Numbered from the stretch's first letter, positions 9,801-24,399 are shown. The stretch: 64,000 nucleotides of DNA from Echiichthys vipera (GCA_963691815.1 OY829656.1:14649476-14713475), one strand, 5' to 3'. Translations and numbers: made by a program. Notes: generated from the sequence alone by a model not told the origin.

Positions 9801-12149
9801 TGTTAAACAAATACTCTAACATTTAGTATTTTAAAAAGATTATTAATTATTAAAATTGGCCCTCGCTCTAGCCCCTTATAATCATTATTTCATGATCATT
9901 GTTTGCATCAACATTAATTAACTGGTTTATGTTTTACTAAATAACAAAAATGCAACTTTTGTCCATTGGGGCAAAGACTATCTGTAAATGCAAGCAGCCT
10001 AAAGCAGTATGACTTTTACCGATGACTTTCTCTATAAACATAAATATTTGGATAATTTTTAATTTGCAATCTGTCATGCTTTTGTATTGCTTGACCTTCA
10101 GTCCTGTTTTCTTATGAATGAGAAGAGTTCACCCTGTTTTTCGGCTGCTTGTTTCTCTATTTTTACCCCTCCCTTCGGAGCAGGACATTTTATGTGTAAA
10201 AAGCTTTGCCGTTTCCCCCGACACAGTCTACGACACGAAATTGCTTGAAAAACATCCTTGCACTGCAAATTTCACTTAGTGGAATCCTTGAGGTTAGCGG
10301 ACATGTTTTCTTACACAACTGTAATAGTTTGGGGATGTTGAGATGACAGTCTGAAAAAGTAAATGTAGCACAATCATTACAAAAACTGTAAGTGCATTGC
10401 TATTGCCTGTTGGTGAAATACAATTTTCTGTTATGCTGATCTGATATATATTAATCTAAACAGCCTATTTCATCACCCCCCTTCCAGGGTGTTTTGTCAA
10501 TCCCTCTTATTTCATAAAGTAAAGAAGAATGAAAACATACTCTTTCTGTTTGAAAGGATAAAACTGCTTCTGCCCTGCTATGTCTACCTGAGCATGATCC
10601 TTTAAATGTTGTTGAGTAAAATGTTATTACATTTATAGAAGTATTTTTCTGTGTTGTCTTTGCTGTTCTTTCCATAGTTTTATATTTGCAATTTCATTTC
10701 TGGAGTAGATTTTCCCACTGTTACCTAGCGTGCAGCCTAATAGGACATACCAATTATCCTGTTTTGTATTAGCGCCATAAAGTTTCTAATTTGGGTGATC
10801 CAAAGGCCACAGTGCTTGAAGAGCTCAGAGCAACTGACAACGGAGGTGTAAACAATACACAACCAAAAATATCACACATCTAAACTATAATTGATAATTT
10901 AAACAGCTAGAATTCACTTTTCAAAACACAATTACACTATAGTGGTAGCTAATTATTGCCAAATTGGCTACAACAAAAGTGGTGCACTGACTTTGTATAT
11001 AACAAGCAATGAGGTGTGGTTTAATACCGGTGGCTGTGGATTCAACAATGAAATTGAACAACCCTTTAATCAGACAGCTTCTTTAGTCATTCAACGTAAT
11101 TCAGCTTAACATTCAGCGATGCTTAATTGTGTTACAGTAATTATAACTGGCATCTCAGTCATGACATGTGTGAGGAGACGCCCTGCAGGCAAGACTTTCA
11201 GACACAGAAATGTCATGTTTGGATAATCAGCATCCCAGAGTGACTGCTTCCATATTCTATGCATGATGATAAGTATATCATTAACAACTATTAAATCATG
11301 TCACGTTGTGAATCTTTGTGTGTCATCATGGCAAAATGTAGTCCTGGAGACACCTACTGTAGCGAGAACTACCGCAGAGGTTTTGAGTATTTTCCTGTAG
11401 GTGTTTATATATATATGTATATATAATGTATTTATATATACCGTATATGTATATGTTACACTATTAAGGATGAGGGGTCACTAGGAAATATGAAAACACC
11501 CAAATACATGTTTAAGGCCAAGTCAAGGAAAATGAAAAGATCTTCAGTGCCAATCATCAAGTCAAGTACAGTGGTCCAAAGAGACTGCATTAAAGGGGAA
11601 AATGTGGGTGCTATGTAAAAAAAAGTATATAAGATTATAGAAAAAATATGAATAATCAAGATACCAGCAGCTTGTATGGACTAACATACCCCAAGAGCAA
11701 CAGAGAAGAAATTGATCAAGGCTAATTAACAGAAATGTTAAATACTGAGGAGGTACAATGGCTCTTGGGGCTTGGATGATCTATATTAAATGCAGGAATG
11801 AAAAAGCAAGAGCTGCACCAAGAAGAATCCCTGGATACCTACACCTACTGTAGATCTGGGGCCAAGGAATAGTTTGTATATTTTGAAGAGGGGTTGTATG
11901 AGTATTTATGTATTTATCAGTGTATACAGTAGATAATGGTCAGCACCCCCAGTTTGGAGAAACAGGACTGTTTAGCAAGGTAAAGTGGTGAAAATATTCT
12001 AAATATAGCTCAAGGTTAATAAGTGATTTATTTATATTTTTGCTTGCATGTCGGTTCTTTGGTCTGTTTCTCTCAACTCGGGCGTGTCAACCCTCAAGTA
12101 CCTCAACAACCCCACATCAAAAATCTGAACTATCCCTTTAATTAGTTAT
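9801..12149. other. No gene seen
   Basis: Long AT-rich stretch without a convincing ORF. A short TA-rich block lies at 11405-11455. No repeat family recognised. Confidence 0.45.
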
Positions 12150-12328
12150 TCATTCATCTTCAAGCACTTGTCCCTGTCGGGGTAGCGGGGGGCTGGAGCT
12201 GATCCCAGCTGACATCGGGCGTGAGGCGGGGTACATCCTGGACAGGACGCCAGTCTATCACAGGGCACATAGAGACGAACACAGACAAAAAACCATTCAC
12301 ACCTACAGGCAATTATGGAGTCATCAAT
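12150..12328 (-). mobile_element. SINE 3' part (same family as 28127-28430)
   Basis: This is the inverted counterpart of the distal part of the SINE at 28127-28430. Shared blocks include GGCGTGAGGCGGGGTACA, GACAGGACGCCAGTCTATCACAGGGC and the CATTCACACCTACAGGCAATT region. The tRNA-like head is absent. It is therefore a 5'-truncated, minus-strand copy, and it preserves the distal GCTGGAGCTGATCCCAGCTGA end that the other copy has lost. Confidence 0.75.
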
Positions 12329-14562
12329 AATAAAATGTAAAAAATAAAATAAAAATGCAATCCATAAACAACAGCTTGAAAATATGAAAAAGAAGATATT
12401 GCTAATGTAAATACAACTTTTTTCAAAAGATTAAAATTATTATTCCTGTAGATTTGTAATATTAACCTCTACCAACATTTAACATTAGATGGAGATTGTA
12501 CCAAGTTAACCACTGAAATTTTGTAAAGAGGCGAACATTTCATCATTATGTTTTGTTTGGGCCATTTCCCATTCATGTGCTTTTAGGACAGTCCAAATCT
12601 GGGACTTCAGGCTTGACTGTTACATTTGCATGATTCTTTTTTGTTAAATCAACAACATACAGATGACAAAAAAAGCACAATATATACTGAGGTATGTCAA
12701 AAACACAGCTGGCATCGTTGTTGGCATCGTGTACATTTAATTTTTCCATAATCGCATTGCTCCAAATGGCCCTACTTGCGTTCGGTGGGAAAAGTGGCAC
12801 AGCTTGGGCTGTGTTTATGCAAATTAAGTGGAACAATTATGGTATCTATTTTGCTAACCAAAGCCCACTGAAACCATCGAAAAGACAAAAAGCCCTGTTG
12901 TGAGTAGAGTTTAGCTTTTTTTTTTACTTTAATATACCTGTATATACAGTTATAAAGTACCATTTTATACGTTGCCATTCAGTAAATGCTTAAATGTACT
13001 TTCAAATACTGTTTTGAGGAAAATCTACAGATTTGTTTGTGTTGATTTTAGACCATCATAGCTGTATTTGCCAAATAGTTCAGTTCTCTCACTTGATGGC
13101 ATAGAGGACCCGAGGACATTTTGATCATTTCCGTTCTTTACATACCACAACTTCCAGATTGTCCCTTGACAACAAAGCCTATATATAATATGTGCAGACA
13201 TTTGCAGACTCTGAAGGAGTGACCTCCTCTGTCATTGGTAACCACATAACCCTTACTAAAATGCTGGGTTTTTTTTAGGTTTAGCTAAACAACTTGGCAA
13301 AAACACGTTTTGGGTGCAAACTGACTGCTTAAAGCACATTAAGTAATTTTTCCATCCTTCTGGTTTTTAGGACGGTATCTTATTTTCCTATTTCTTCCGA
13401 GGTAAAATCATCAGTCAGGGTCATCTGAATTTATGTTACATCAATCTTAATTCCCTGAAAATTATCTTGCAATTAAACTCGTCTACAATTGCTGCTTTGC
13501 AAAATAATTAAAAATGAGCTGTGGTGTCATGGTCATTTTGTAACTCAACATTGCATGATATAACCACATCAATAAAGACTGTACAGTGCAGTCCACAAAT
13601 TGTTAGGCCTCTCTCCCATAAGCAGCTATGGGACAGTGACAACAAGGTCAACTCAGTCTTCCTCTCTCTGCATTACACGAGGGATATCTATGAAGCTAAT
13701 GATGCCACATGAGGATAAAAAGGAATGCGCCGGAAGAAAACATACACTTTCCCACAAAGAGGAGGATAACTACACTAAAACAATACACAGGCAGCACTCA
13801 AAACTAACTCAGAAAAATCTGTTATTTTTAGATGTATTTGTCTTGTTCTGTTGAATGGTGTGTGGTTGGCAGTCTGTTTAATGTAAGAGACAAGTAAGGG
13901 CACTGTGAAATACAGACATTATCCTGTCAATGATTAAGCAAAATTCTAGAAACTAACCAAGCTGCAAAAAATGAGTGACCTTGGGTTTAATGACACTGCC
14001 CCCGAAGCAGAGGACTGCTTATCAGCTCGAGCAGTGTTATAAATTATTTTGTAAATTATTTCTTGTTATCAATGTACTAAAAAATTAACACATATTCTGA
14101 GCAATTTTCTGCTTGTATTTCACAAATCATACAATTCTTGTAATTGTACTTTTAAGTTACGGAATACCCACACCAGTTAGGGTTTTAGGAAGTAATCCAA
14201 TGAACTTCAGACGTATACCATGTATTTTACTGTAAGGTTGTAAACATTAGCGTATTAATACTTTTGTAGAAAAAGGAGATTAATTGTGGCTTAATAAATT
14301 AATAAATCACCTTATTACTTATTAATCAGGCTAATTCATTTCTCCTTATTATAAAGGGCACTATGCTAATATCTGCAGGATTTTTATTAAACTTTTGGCG
14401 AGAGTTTATTACCTAAAAAATAATTTAGGCAGTCTGGTTTATTACCTATTACCTAAAGTAGGTGAATACTTTTATCAACTTATTTTATCAATAATTTTAT
14501 CAATCTCAATCTGAAAACGCTTGTTCTTTAAAACAGGTATCTCAAGACTCTTTGCAAAACAG
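12329..14562. other. No gene seen
   Basis: AT-rich, apparently unique. Short open frames near 12700-12980 on both strands show no recognisable protein features. Confidence 0.45.
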
Positions 14563-14718
14563 AAAGAAATATCACAAACAACAACTTTGGTTTTTGGTTA
14601 TTTACTAAATATATAAATAATATATTATTAAATATATAAATAAGATATTTATTAAATATATAAATAATATATTTAGTAAATAACCAAAAACCAAAGTTGT
14701 TGTTTGTGATATTTCTTT
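14563..14718. repeat. Palindrome with perfect 51-bp arms
   Basis: Positions 14563-14613 and 14668-14718 are perfect inverted copies, 51 of 51 bases, starting AAAGAAATATCACAAACAAC. The 54-bp centre is A/T only apart from one G, and holds near-direct repeats of ATTAAATATATAAATAA. A (TA)n tract follows at 14764. Perfect arm identity suggests a recent inverted duplication or continuing conversion between arms. No target duplication was found. Confidence 0.9.
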
Positions 14719-14757
14719 TTGTTTTGTTGTTTTGTTTTGTTCATATACAAAATAGAT

Positions 14758-14763
<6 letters not shown>

Positions 14764-14790
<27 letters not shown>
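14764..14790. repeat. (TA)n microsatellite
   Basis: Uninterrupted TA dinucleotides for about 27 bp, between the palindrome and the SINE fragment. Confidence 0.95.
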
Positions 14791-14797
<7 letters not shown>

Positions 14798-14799
14798 GG

Positions 14800-14958
14800 T
14801 TAAGTGTCCTTGGGCAAGACGCTGAACCACAAATTGCTCCCAGTGCTGTGGATGTGAATGGTTAGATTAGATTGCATGGTATGTCGATGTCACTGCCATT
14901 AGTGTGAATGTCTGTGTGAAGGGATGAGGTAGTGTGAAAGCACAGTCCATTTACCACT
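14800..14958 (+). mobile_element. SINE body fragment (family of 60145-60395)
   Basis: It contains GTGTCCTTGGGCAAGAC, CTGAACCACAAATTGCTCCC, GGTTAGATTAGAT and a GTCCATTTACCA end. These match the body of the tRNA-headed SINEs at 52711 and 60145. The tRNA-like head is missing, so it is 5'-truncated. Confidence 0.75.
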
Positions 14959-15373
14959 TACTATTTTGAATCATACCTTTATTGAAAGTAAAGTTTAATA
15001 TCAAATGGCTAGTGGTCACCAGATTTGCTCATCAAAGTTTACCAACCAAAGTCATCTCCCCAGACACGCACATGGTGAAGAAAGGCCAAACAGTGGACCG
15101 GCTGTTCAACAGGACGTCACACGATGGTCGTTAATTCCTCAGCAGGGACAGCTTGAGTTAGGTGGATGAGAGTCGGTCACTTTTCACGCTCCTGGCGAAT
15201 AATGGATTTTGATGTAATCTTTAAAAGGGTAACTTTGCGCTGTTGACTAAAGTTTAATTTAACCGGCCAAGATAAAATAAGCCTGTCTCAAAAACACAAG
15301 CACTTACTTAAAATGATGTTTGCCCTAAAATATTATTAATCAAATAAAACACTGAACTTGGACATGACAAGAC
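14959..15373. other. No gene seen
   Basis: Apparently unique sequence, no supported feature. Confidence 0.4.
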
Positions 15374-15421
15374 TAGTCCCTATTGGGGTCGCTGGCTGGC
15401 TGGAGCCGATCCCAGCTGACA
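15374..15421 (-). mobile_element. SINE 3' scrap
   Basis: GGGGTCGCTGGCTGGCTGGAGCCGATCCCAGCTGACA resembles the distal end of the SINE at 12150-12328, in the same minus orientation. Only about 48 bp survive. Confidence 0.55.
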
Positions 15422-15429
15422 GTACTATA

Positions 15430-15950
15430 GTATCATGTTTAAATATCACAACATTTCTGTAATTTGGCGATGTTTTATGTCATAAGTTCAGAGTAGTTTC
15501 AAACAACACATTTATTTACGGATTAATAAACTTTCACATTATAACACAGTTTACACTTAAAGTTGTACATACGATTTTCATCTTTTTAATTGTCTGTTAA
15601 GTTACTGTCTATCAAAGAGTGAGTTAAAACAATGAAAGCACTTTTTCTTGCCTTTTTGCTGAGTATTACAATATGTGTGTCTGTGGTTGACATTCCCGGG
15701 CTAGATGTAAATAAGCCACCATGTTAGTGACGCTGCTGACAGCGGTTGGTCTGTTGGCCCAACTTGGCACTAAGGTTATGCTGCATTCACTTGTAATAAT
15801 AAATCGTGAATTTCCAACTTGAGACAGGCTTGTAGGAAGAGCAGAAGTGTAATAGGATTGCATGTATGGATTTAAGAGGGGAACACATAGGGGATGGACT
15901 TGAAGTAGAGAGGTGAATGTCAATAAAAGTTAACAAAAGTAGAAAAGTAT
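15430..15950 (-). mobile_element. Transposon family copy A (partner of 35425-36070)
   Basis: On the minus strand this matches the plus-strand segment at 35425 onward in the same block order: ACATTCACCTCTCTACTTCA, AAATCCATAC, CCTATTAC...TTCTGC, ATTACAAGTGAA, a GTCAGC...GTCACT segment, then AGACAATTAA and GATGAAAATC. Copy A carries 27 extra bases between GTGAATGCAGCA and GACCAAC relative to copy B. The partner continues into a MADF-like reading frame. Copy A is only doubtfully similar beyond about 15470. It is a dead, shortened copy. Confidence 0.7.
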
Positions 15951-18900
15951 TAGTTTTTAGAACATACAAAAGTGTGTTTCTTTTGGTCTTGGTTGTTCTG
16001 AGTAAGAGGGAATGTTGGGGGACTCCTTGAGCAATAAAACGTATCTCTCAGGAGAGTAGAGGGAGAGGGGGAGAAGCTTCTCTTGTTCATTAGCGAACTG
16101 GTTAATTCACCTTTTGACAATATCTGTTTAATCAACAGCGTAAATCTTAATCTATTATTAAGGGAGTCTCACAAAATGTGTTATTTATGAGCTGACATCA
16201 TTCTCTTCACTTAATGAGTTTCAGTTCCTCTCAAAGGTCAAAGGGTCAAGAGAGTTTTGAAGGGAGGGGGAGAGCATAGCTGGACCAAGGACAGAGAGGG
16301 CCAGAGAGAGTGGGCCCAGTTTTGATAAGGCACTTGGGATTTCTAATCAGACTGGCATTACTGGTGTCATCACGAATAGTGTTCCCTCCTTGATGACTCA
16401 AAAAAGGGCAATATGTCCTACGCCTTGATTCTTTTCGATACCACGTGTTTCAAACAATACAATCTTTATTAATTATACATTAAATATTGAAAGACGCAGA
16501 GCATTAAGAAACAGATCTACAACCAGATTTTCAATCAAACAATGTATTGGTGTAAGATCAGTAACTTTTTAGCACTGCACGCAGGTTGTTAATTTAAGGA
16601 AAAAAAGGAAAGTATCCTATTCTTGTGCTAAGGGTTTTCTTTTATTTTCGCCAGGATATCAAAGGAGATATTGAGTATCTTATTTAATACTAGCATTGTA
16701 CTGAAATTTAAAATTCTGGTATTGTGACGAATTAAATGAATTTCTTAATTTCTTGTAAAAAAATAAAAAAAATTAAAAATGTTTGTATCAAGCAATCCTA
16801 AACATATTTTTTTGTATATTTTGAAAAAATTCCTTTGTGCTGACAGTGATGTGTTCACTTTCCAAATAACCAACCTCTAATACCTCTTCCTGCAATATAC
16901 TGCACTGCCCATGGGATGTCAACAAATGAGAAAATAATGAAAATGCAATGGGCTGTGCTGTAATGGAGGAATCAGGTAATGAAGACAATCAGTAACCCTT
17001 TGTAAAAGGTGCAAGAAAAACAGATCAAAAGCTAAGTGTGAGACACATGCAGAATCGAGTCATAGTGAAAATGGAATTAGAGTAAAACAGCCTCTAGCAA
17101 AATAAAATAAAGATTAGCTCCTTTCACTCATGTATTACTGATCATTATGACAGTCTGGTTTGATGCTTGTTAAAGCACAAATCAATGACTGATGAGTATG
17201 AAATCAAGTCATTGAATAATCTTGTGATATGTGAATAATACTTTAGAAGTACTGGTTGTTTTCTGGTCTATTAAGGAAATTAAATTTGAAGTACCATCTG
17301 TGCAGAGAAACATTGTTATTGACCTTTTCGAAGCTTGCAATGCTGTTTTATTGTACAGTTAATTTCACCTAGTGTAGTCTCTGTTATTTAGCCTATGTCT
17401 AGTTTAGAGGGAATGGGCATACTCTATATTGAAACTTAGGAGCAGACTAGATTGGCTGCATATACAGCATGACACGGCTGCCACAGCAGAGTGCATCCAT
17501 TATATCTCATTGAGGCTGCTATATGGGCCACGGAATCCACACTCAATCGCGTGGGAGCCGCATGGCTCAGTTCTTTTTTTTTCAGGCAGCTCGTCTATTT
17601 TTCTCTCTGCACGCATAAGAGTACAATCTATTCAAAAATAATTAAGATACATACCGCATTTTACCAGAGGGCAATTTGAGGCAGCAGAGCTTCCAAACCC
17701 AAACCTCTACTTCGCTGTGTGTCAGTTTCCAATGTATTTTATCTGTTAAGTATCGAAAAAGCAACAGTCAGCCAAGTTCCATTGACAAAAAATTAAATAA
17801 AAAAAGGATGATAGTGGTGTTCAGGTACTTTTTCCATTTTGATTTGGAAACCACAGACAGCCTGCAACAAAATTATGACAGGAAATGTCACAGAATACAC
17901 TTGCATGCTCAACATTTTGTAAGCCCTCTCTCTGAATAAAGAATGCACAGAAAACAAAACGATGGAGTGAATGACGATGGTGAAACTAAAAATAAGAAGA
18001 AAACCTTGTGGAGCTGTGGCAGGAGGGTCATACTTTTGTTTCCATCATAGCACCAACATGTTGTTGTCACAAACCTAGACTGAATATGCTCTTCCACAAG
18101 AGCGTCAGTGTGGTGTATGAAAAAGTTGGGTTCCAACAGAAGAGCTTTTGTATGTATTCCACAGAATCATTAATGGCACATTCTTTGTTCAGTGAGTCAC
18201 ACTCTCACACATACAGTACATACCATTTGTTTTGTTTCTCACACTCGAGGAATGAATTACCTGATGTGTGTTCTGTTAGAATCCTGAAAGAAAGCATGCT
18301 GATTTAATTTTCTAGCTTTTGCAAACACATATGAACATTTGTTTACTTGAGTAACAAAGAGAAGGCAACAGCTCGCAACTGCAAAAAATCTTTAGCTGCC
18401 TACTTTTCCAATTTTTCTTTTCCAGTCCTGTTGTTTTTTCAGGTTTGATATCCATCATTCCCTTTTAAAAGATAATTATCACACTGTCTATGTTAATACA
18501 ACATGGGGGAATGCATTGAGAATTTGCAGAAATGCTCAAACCCATTATTATTGAAAGCATCAGAACACTGCTCAGGTCTATTAAAACTGATTTATTCAAA
18601 TGTTGTACGGCTGTTTGCAACGCACTGCAGTAAGGCGGTAATGTGACTGAAGTGTTTTCTCAGAAAGAATCAAATCACAACAAACTTTATGTTATGTTAA
18701 GAGGAGCTCTCTGGAGAAGCTATTAGCAATCGCAATCACAACCCAGAGGGCATTACGTCATGCATGAAAATAACATATCTGCATGTTCTGCTCCCAACAC
18801 CATGAGCCTGTAAATTCAGCCTTTATGTTCCCTGGTAATTAATTGTCCCTTTAAGATTATATGTTTTTATTTTTTATTTGTATAACATGTCCAGCCATCT

Positions 18901-20031
18901 GGCCTGTGATCTGGTTGAGTGTGACACTGCCATAGGCCTCCAAATGAAAGGAGGAAAAATCAGTCTTGGATGCACCTTACCAGTTTATTGCAGACACACA
19001 TGGGGTGTCCAGGAACTGTAACAAAATGATAATAATAATACAGTAGTTTAATCATAAACACAGGGTATTGCATTTAATGTTATGCGAACATGTACAATGA
19101 TGCTGTATTGTAAAATGAAATAGAATTCTGTTTGGAAACTTTGATTTTCTAATACAGATGCACATTCTCACAAGTTAACCCATGCAGGGCTTTGAACATA
19201 ATTTATATTTCTCACATACAAGTAGTGTACAATTCAAAGTGATTCTTTCAATAATGCAAACTTACATTTGGCCCAAGGGATCAAATTAGATTCTGAGTGT
19301 GAGGTTGTGACATTCACATCTCTGTTTTCAGAAGTGAAGCCCTGAATGAGGCATTACATAATTGGTACAATAATCTATTGAGATGATATATTGAAAAATG
19401 ATGAATAGCATGGCAGAAAATAGATAATTGGATAATATGTTGGTTTAGAACGGTTGTTTTTTTAGCCAGATCTGCGGTTTCTTCACATTATGTTTATACG
19501 ATGTCGCTGCAGGCAGAAATGTTCTGGCTTGTTTGAATTTCATAAACCAATCAGAATTGTCGTGGTCGGGCCTCAACTGCAACATTCTCACTGGTGCATT
19601 TGCTAACCAGCCCTGGAAGAGGAAATACATTGGGGGGAAAAAATGACACATGGCTTATAAAACTTATTTTATAATCCAACCCTGTCTCCGAGAAAATATT
19701 GTTCCCATATAAGCAAACTGCATTCTCAATTACATTTCGATGGAATTTTATTTATATTTTCGAGGGACTGACATGTGAGTACTAGAACTAGAAAAAGATT
19801 ATGATTTAGGTTAAAATTTTAGGCCTATGTTACATGATTTAAATTATGTAGGTATGTTATATGTGTAAGTTACACATGTAAGTTATGTATGTATGTTACG
19901 CTAACATGTCACACGCCACTCAAACAGCAGTGTCCTGGGAGAAAGTTCTGGACTTTTCTGACTTTTATTAGAAATGTTTTTGTGATACGTCAAAGACAAA
20001 CATAGTGCAGGACAAAAGAGACATTTTCCTC
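15951..20031. other. No gene seen
   Basis: About 4 kb of AT-rich sequence without a recognised gene or repeat. The open frames up to 99 codons at 17429-18307 have no recognisable motif. Confidence 0.45.
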
Positions 20032-20210
20032 AGGGTGGCTGGTGGTACAGTGGTTAGAGCAGTCGCCACATGTAAAGAGGCTGAAGGTCGTATAGACTGC
20101 GGTCGCAGGTTCGACTCAAACCAGTGGCGCATTGCTGCACGTCTCCCACTCTCTCTCTCTTGCCCCGTTTCCTGTTTGTTCTACTGAATAAAGGCTTGAA
20201 AACTCTCTTC
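20032..20210 (+). mobile_element. tRNA-derived SINE (third type)
   Basis: The head has pol III box-like elements: a GTGGTACAGTGGTTAGAGCA A-box region and GCAGGTTCGACTC as B box. A pyrimidine-rich stretch (TCTCTCTCTC) follows, and the end ACTGAATAAAGGCTTGAAAA is typical of a teleost SINE I recognise. It differs in body and tail from the other SINEs in the window. Confidence 0.7.
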
Positions 20211-20739
20211 TTCTTTAAAAATATAGAAGATAAATGAAATAAATAAAACGTTAAACAATTTAGAAACGTCCTGTCCGGGGATTTTTATGACCATGCACAT
20301 TGCCAGTATAACGAACAACACTGTAGGGAAGCAGTAATAGGGACTGATTCAAGCAGGGACGGAAAAATGTGGTTTAGCCTGATATATAGATAAGCTTGTC
20401 AATTACATATTTGTAGATTGTTGTAAAAAAGGCTTAGACTTTTGCAAATAGTACATCGAAGATAGGGATGACATTATGGTCTGAGTTTGGTTTTAAATGC
20501 TATTAAAAAAAAGAAAAGCAACATAAATTATAATCTTTACTGTTATTTTATCTATGCCTCTGAGAGGCACACAATCAGCTACTCTGAAAGAAAACTGCTT
20601 TAGAATATTATGCTGATTTACTTCTTAATAGTGTAATTTAATTTCCATTATTTATTTGTCTTGTTCATAGATTTAATGAAAGAAGGATCTATGCTGCTTC
20701 GCTCCTGCCTGGTGATTTTGAAGTTCACCTTAAATAATT

Positions 20740-21060
20740 TCTAGTGCACTAATTACTGTTCCTGTTATTGTGCTCCAGTTTGCAGCTGTGTATACTTAAG
20801 TGAAGCAAGTAATTATAACAAGGACCTGACCTCATCAGAAAAGGAGCTACAAATCCTCAACAGCATCACCAGAGGAGTATTGGTGATAGTAATTACTATT
20901 TAAGTGTGTCTATGTAGTCCATCCTCCTCCAAGCTGATCATCTGATTGTTTCCCCTGAATAGCCTTTTAATAGATCCAGCTTAGATTATTTTTCAAACAA
21001 TCATGGCCCTTTGTGACCATACTAAACTAATTCCATAATAATTACAGTCAAAATATTGAA
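20740..21060. promoter_or_regulatory. Cluster of TAATTA-type sites, possible conserved noncoding element
   Basis: Five homeodomain-type cores lie within about 300 bp of non-repetitive sequence: CTAATTACTG near 20749, GTAATTATAAC near 20810, GTAATTACTAT near 20890, CTAATTCC near 21028 and AATAATTACAG near 21037. This resembles developmental enhancers. Such cores are common in AT-rich DNA, and conservation cannot be tested here. Confidence 0.2.
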
Positions 21061-22334
21061 GTCACACTTGGTTTGTCACGACTAGTGGACAATGGGTTTT
21101 TAATTTGTATCTTAGCTGTCAGCAATAATGCTGGGGCAATAGGAATTTAGGGCCTACTCACACTTACCTTTGTGCCGTGCCCAAGCATGAATTAGGGCTA
21201 AAGTCTAGTTTGTTTGACCAGTGAGAGTACAAGTGTACCGTGCGTAGGCGTAGGCCTAGGCCGTGGCCTGGTTGAGAGAGGTGGGCTTTAGTAAAGCAAG
21301 ACTGCACATGTGCTATTAATAACTATTAATATGCGACTGTGTCCCGCGAAGGACATATAAAAAGATGCTGCTGAAGGCTCGCGTTGGTTTGACGTGGAGT
21401 TAGAGTGTTTACTGCAGATTTTGTCAGATGAAAATATTCAAAAAGCTCTAGACAACAAAAAAAAACTAAGGGTTGATGATGTATAATCAAGAAGCAATCA
21501 AGCAATCGTGTCACGTTGTTTGGATTAACGTTATATCTCCATGTATCTTGAGACCCCGTCTGTTGATCGATGTTAGTTTAACTCACCCCTCTTTCTTGTT
21601 TAGCAGTCCTGGCTTGCATAACTGGAAAATGTCGTTTGAACAGCAACACCAAAATGTCCCACCACAGCCACATGTAGGTAGTATGTATTGCTTTGGTTAT
21701 GAATCATATTTTAACATGCAAATAAATTTATTCAGCACAGAATATATTTTAGTTTGATCAAATGAAATATAATTTCTCTTCAAAATATCGTTCTGTGCTC
21801 AAAGTCTCACATTGCTTCTTCACAAATGTGGCACAAATATAATGCCATACATGTAAACTGTGACTTAATGGGGAACATGTTCCTCCCTCACAACAATATC
21901 AAAATAAACATTATTTGGAAGTTGTAGTCTTATATGTGTCCTTTTCTATTACTCTTCAAATGTCCCACAGTGTGCAGAAAGACAGGATAGTTTAGGCAAT
22001 GGAATGAGAAAAGAGTCACCTTCAGAGCTTGTCTAATCCTTTAGTTCATCTATCTCATTTTTAATTCACTTTAAATTAAAGATAAGGAGAAGTTTTGCTA
22101 AATTAACTCTCAATCCATGGATAATGGATTGTGAAGACAGAGCGTCATTGTTAAATTTGGTTAAGTTTTAAGATCTACATGTTTTCTCTGGTAGCTACCT
22201 CAACTGCTAATCAGATAGAAATAGGTGTGCTTTAACTACACCCATCCACCTCTGATGTCTTCTTTGAACTTGAATATCTTGCAACTTTTTTTTAAATCTT
22301 TAAAACAGACCTTTATTTACAACAATATTTTTCT
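21061..22334. other. No gene seen
   Basis: Apparently unique. A small GC-rich patch with repeated GTAGGC/CTAGGCC lies at 21243-21266. No coding evidence. Confidence 0.45.
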
Positions 22335-22375
22335 ACACACACACACACACACACATACACACACACACACACACA
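22335..22375. repeat. (CA)n microsatellite
   Basis: CA repeats interrupted once by CATACA. Confidence 0.95.
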
Positions 22376-22639
22376 TATTTGTGGATTTTTTAGCCTTAGC
22401 CTATAACTGATAAGGACTGCCGAGTGGATATTTGGAGCCGATGCTACCTTTGCTCCCTCAATATACATCCTAAAAATTACACAATGATGATAACAAATGT
22501 TACGAGTCTCAATTTGAAAAAAAGAAACATTTATTGAACTTCAAAAAGGCGTCTCCAGCAACACTAAGCTGCCCGTGGACGCCTGTCGTTGAATACTGCC
22601 GGGGAAAATTTGGCGAACGCAGCAGCCCTATGCTATATG

Positions 22640-22641
22640 TG

Positions 22642-22676
<35 letters not shown>

Positions 22677-22872
22677 CAGTATATATAAATATGCACACGC
22701 ACACACACAGTGTATATAATATTTATATAATTAATATATATATATATACACACACGGTATATATAATATGGTTTAATAGTAGCTTGCACTGGCTTTGGGC
22801 TAGTTTGTCAGTTTACTAAACTAGCCCAAACCTATATGCTCTCAACTGTAAAAATGTCTAAATTTATTGTTA

Positions 22873-22954
<82 letters not shown>

Positions 22955-22955
22955 C
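22640..22955. repeat. TA-rich microsatellite zone with hairpin
   Basis: Several (TA)n tracts occur (22643-22665, about 22735-22748 and 22879-22951), the last interrupted by CAG. Between them TTTGGGCTAGTTT (22794-22806) and its exact complement (22818-22830) form a 13-bp stem with an 11-base loop. Confidence 0.9.
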
Positions 22956-23392
22956 CAAAGCATCATCATCAAAAGAATTGCCTGCATGGTTATCTAAGAA
23001 AAAAAAGTTAAGTTTGGGTGTGCACATGTCCGCTGCAGGAGTGGTAGCAAGGTGTTAGGAGTGGAGGATGTGAAAATGAAAATAAAGTCGAGTGGAGAGG
23101 GGTAATATTTCATGGTCCTGTTTTGTCTGGTGGCAGTTATCAGCAGCTGCCAGTCTGATAATTGCTGCTTGAGGCCCAGCGCTACTACTTCAAGTCTGCA
23201 CTGACAGCCCAATTCAAGCTTACAGCCATGGGGGCTTCTGCCTGCTGCTGTGTAGCTGTTGGGGTAACACTGGCTCTTGTTTGATATCACAGCACAGTTG
23301 CTTCTGTCAAGTGCTTACTTGAAGTAGTTTTGTGAAGTTTGCCCTATTCAAGGGACTGAAAACCTATACATTATTGCAATATGTACAGTATT

Positions 23393-24399
<1,007 letters not shown>

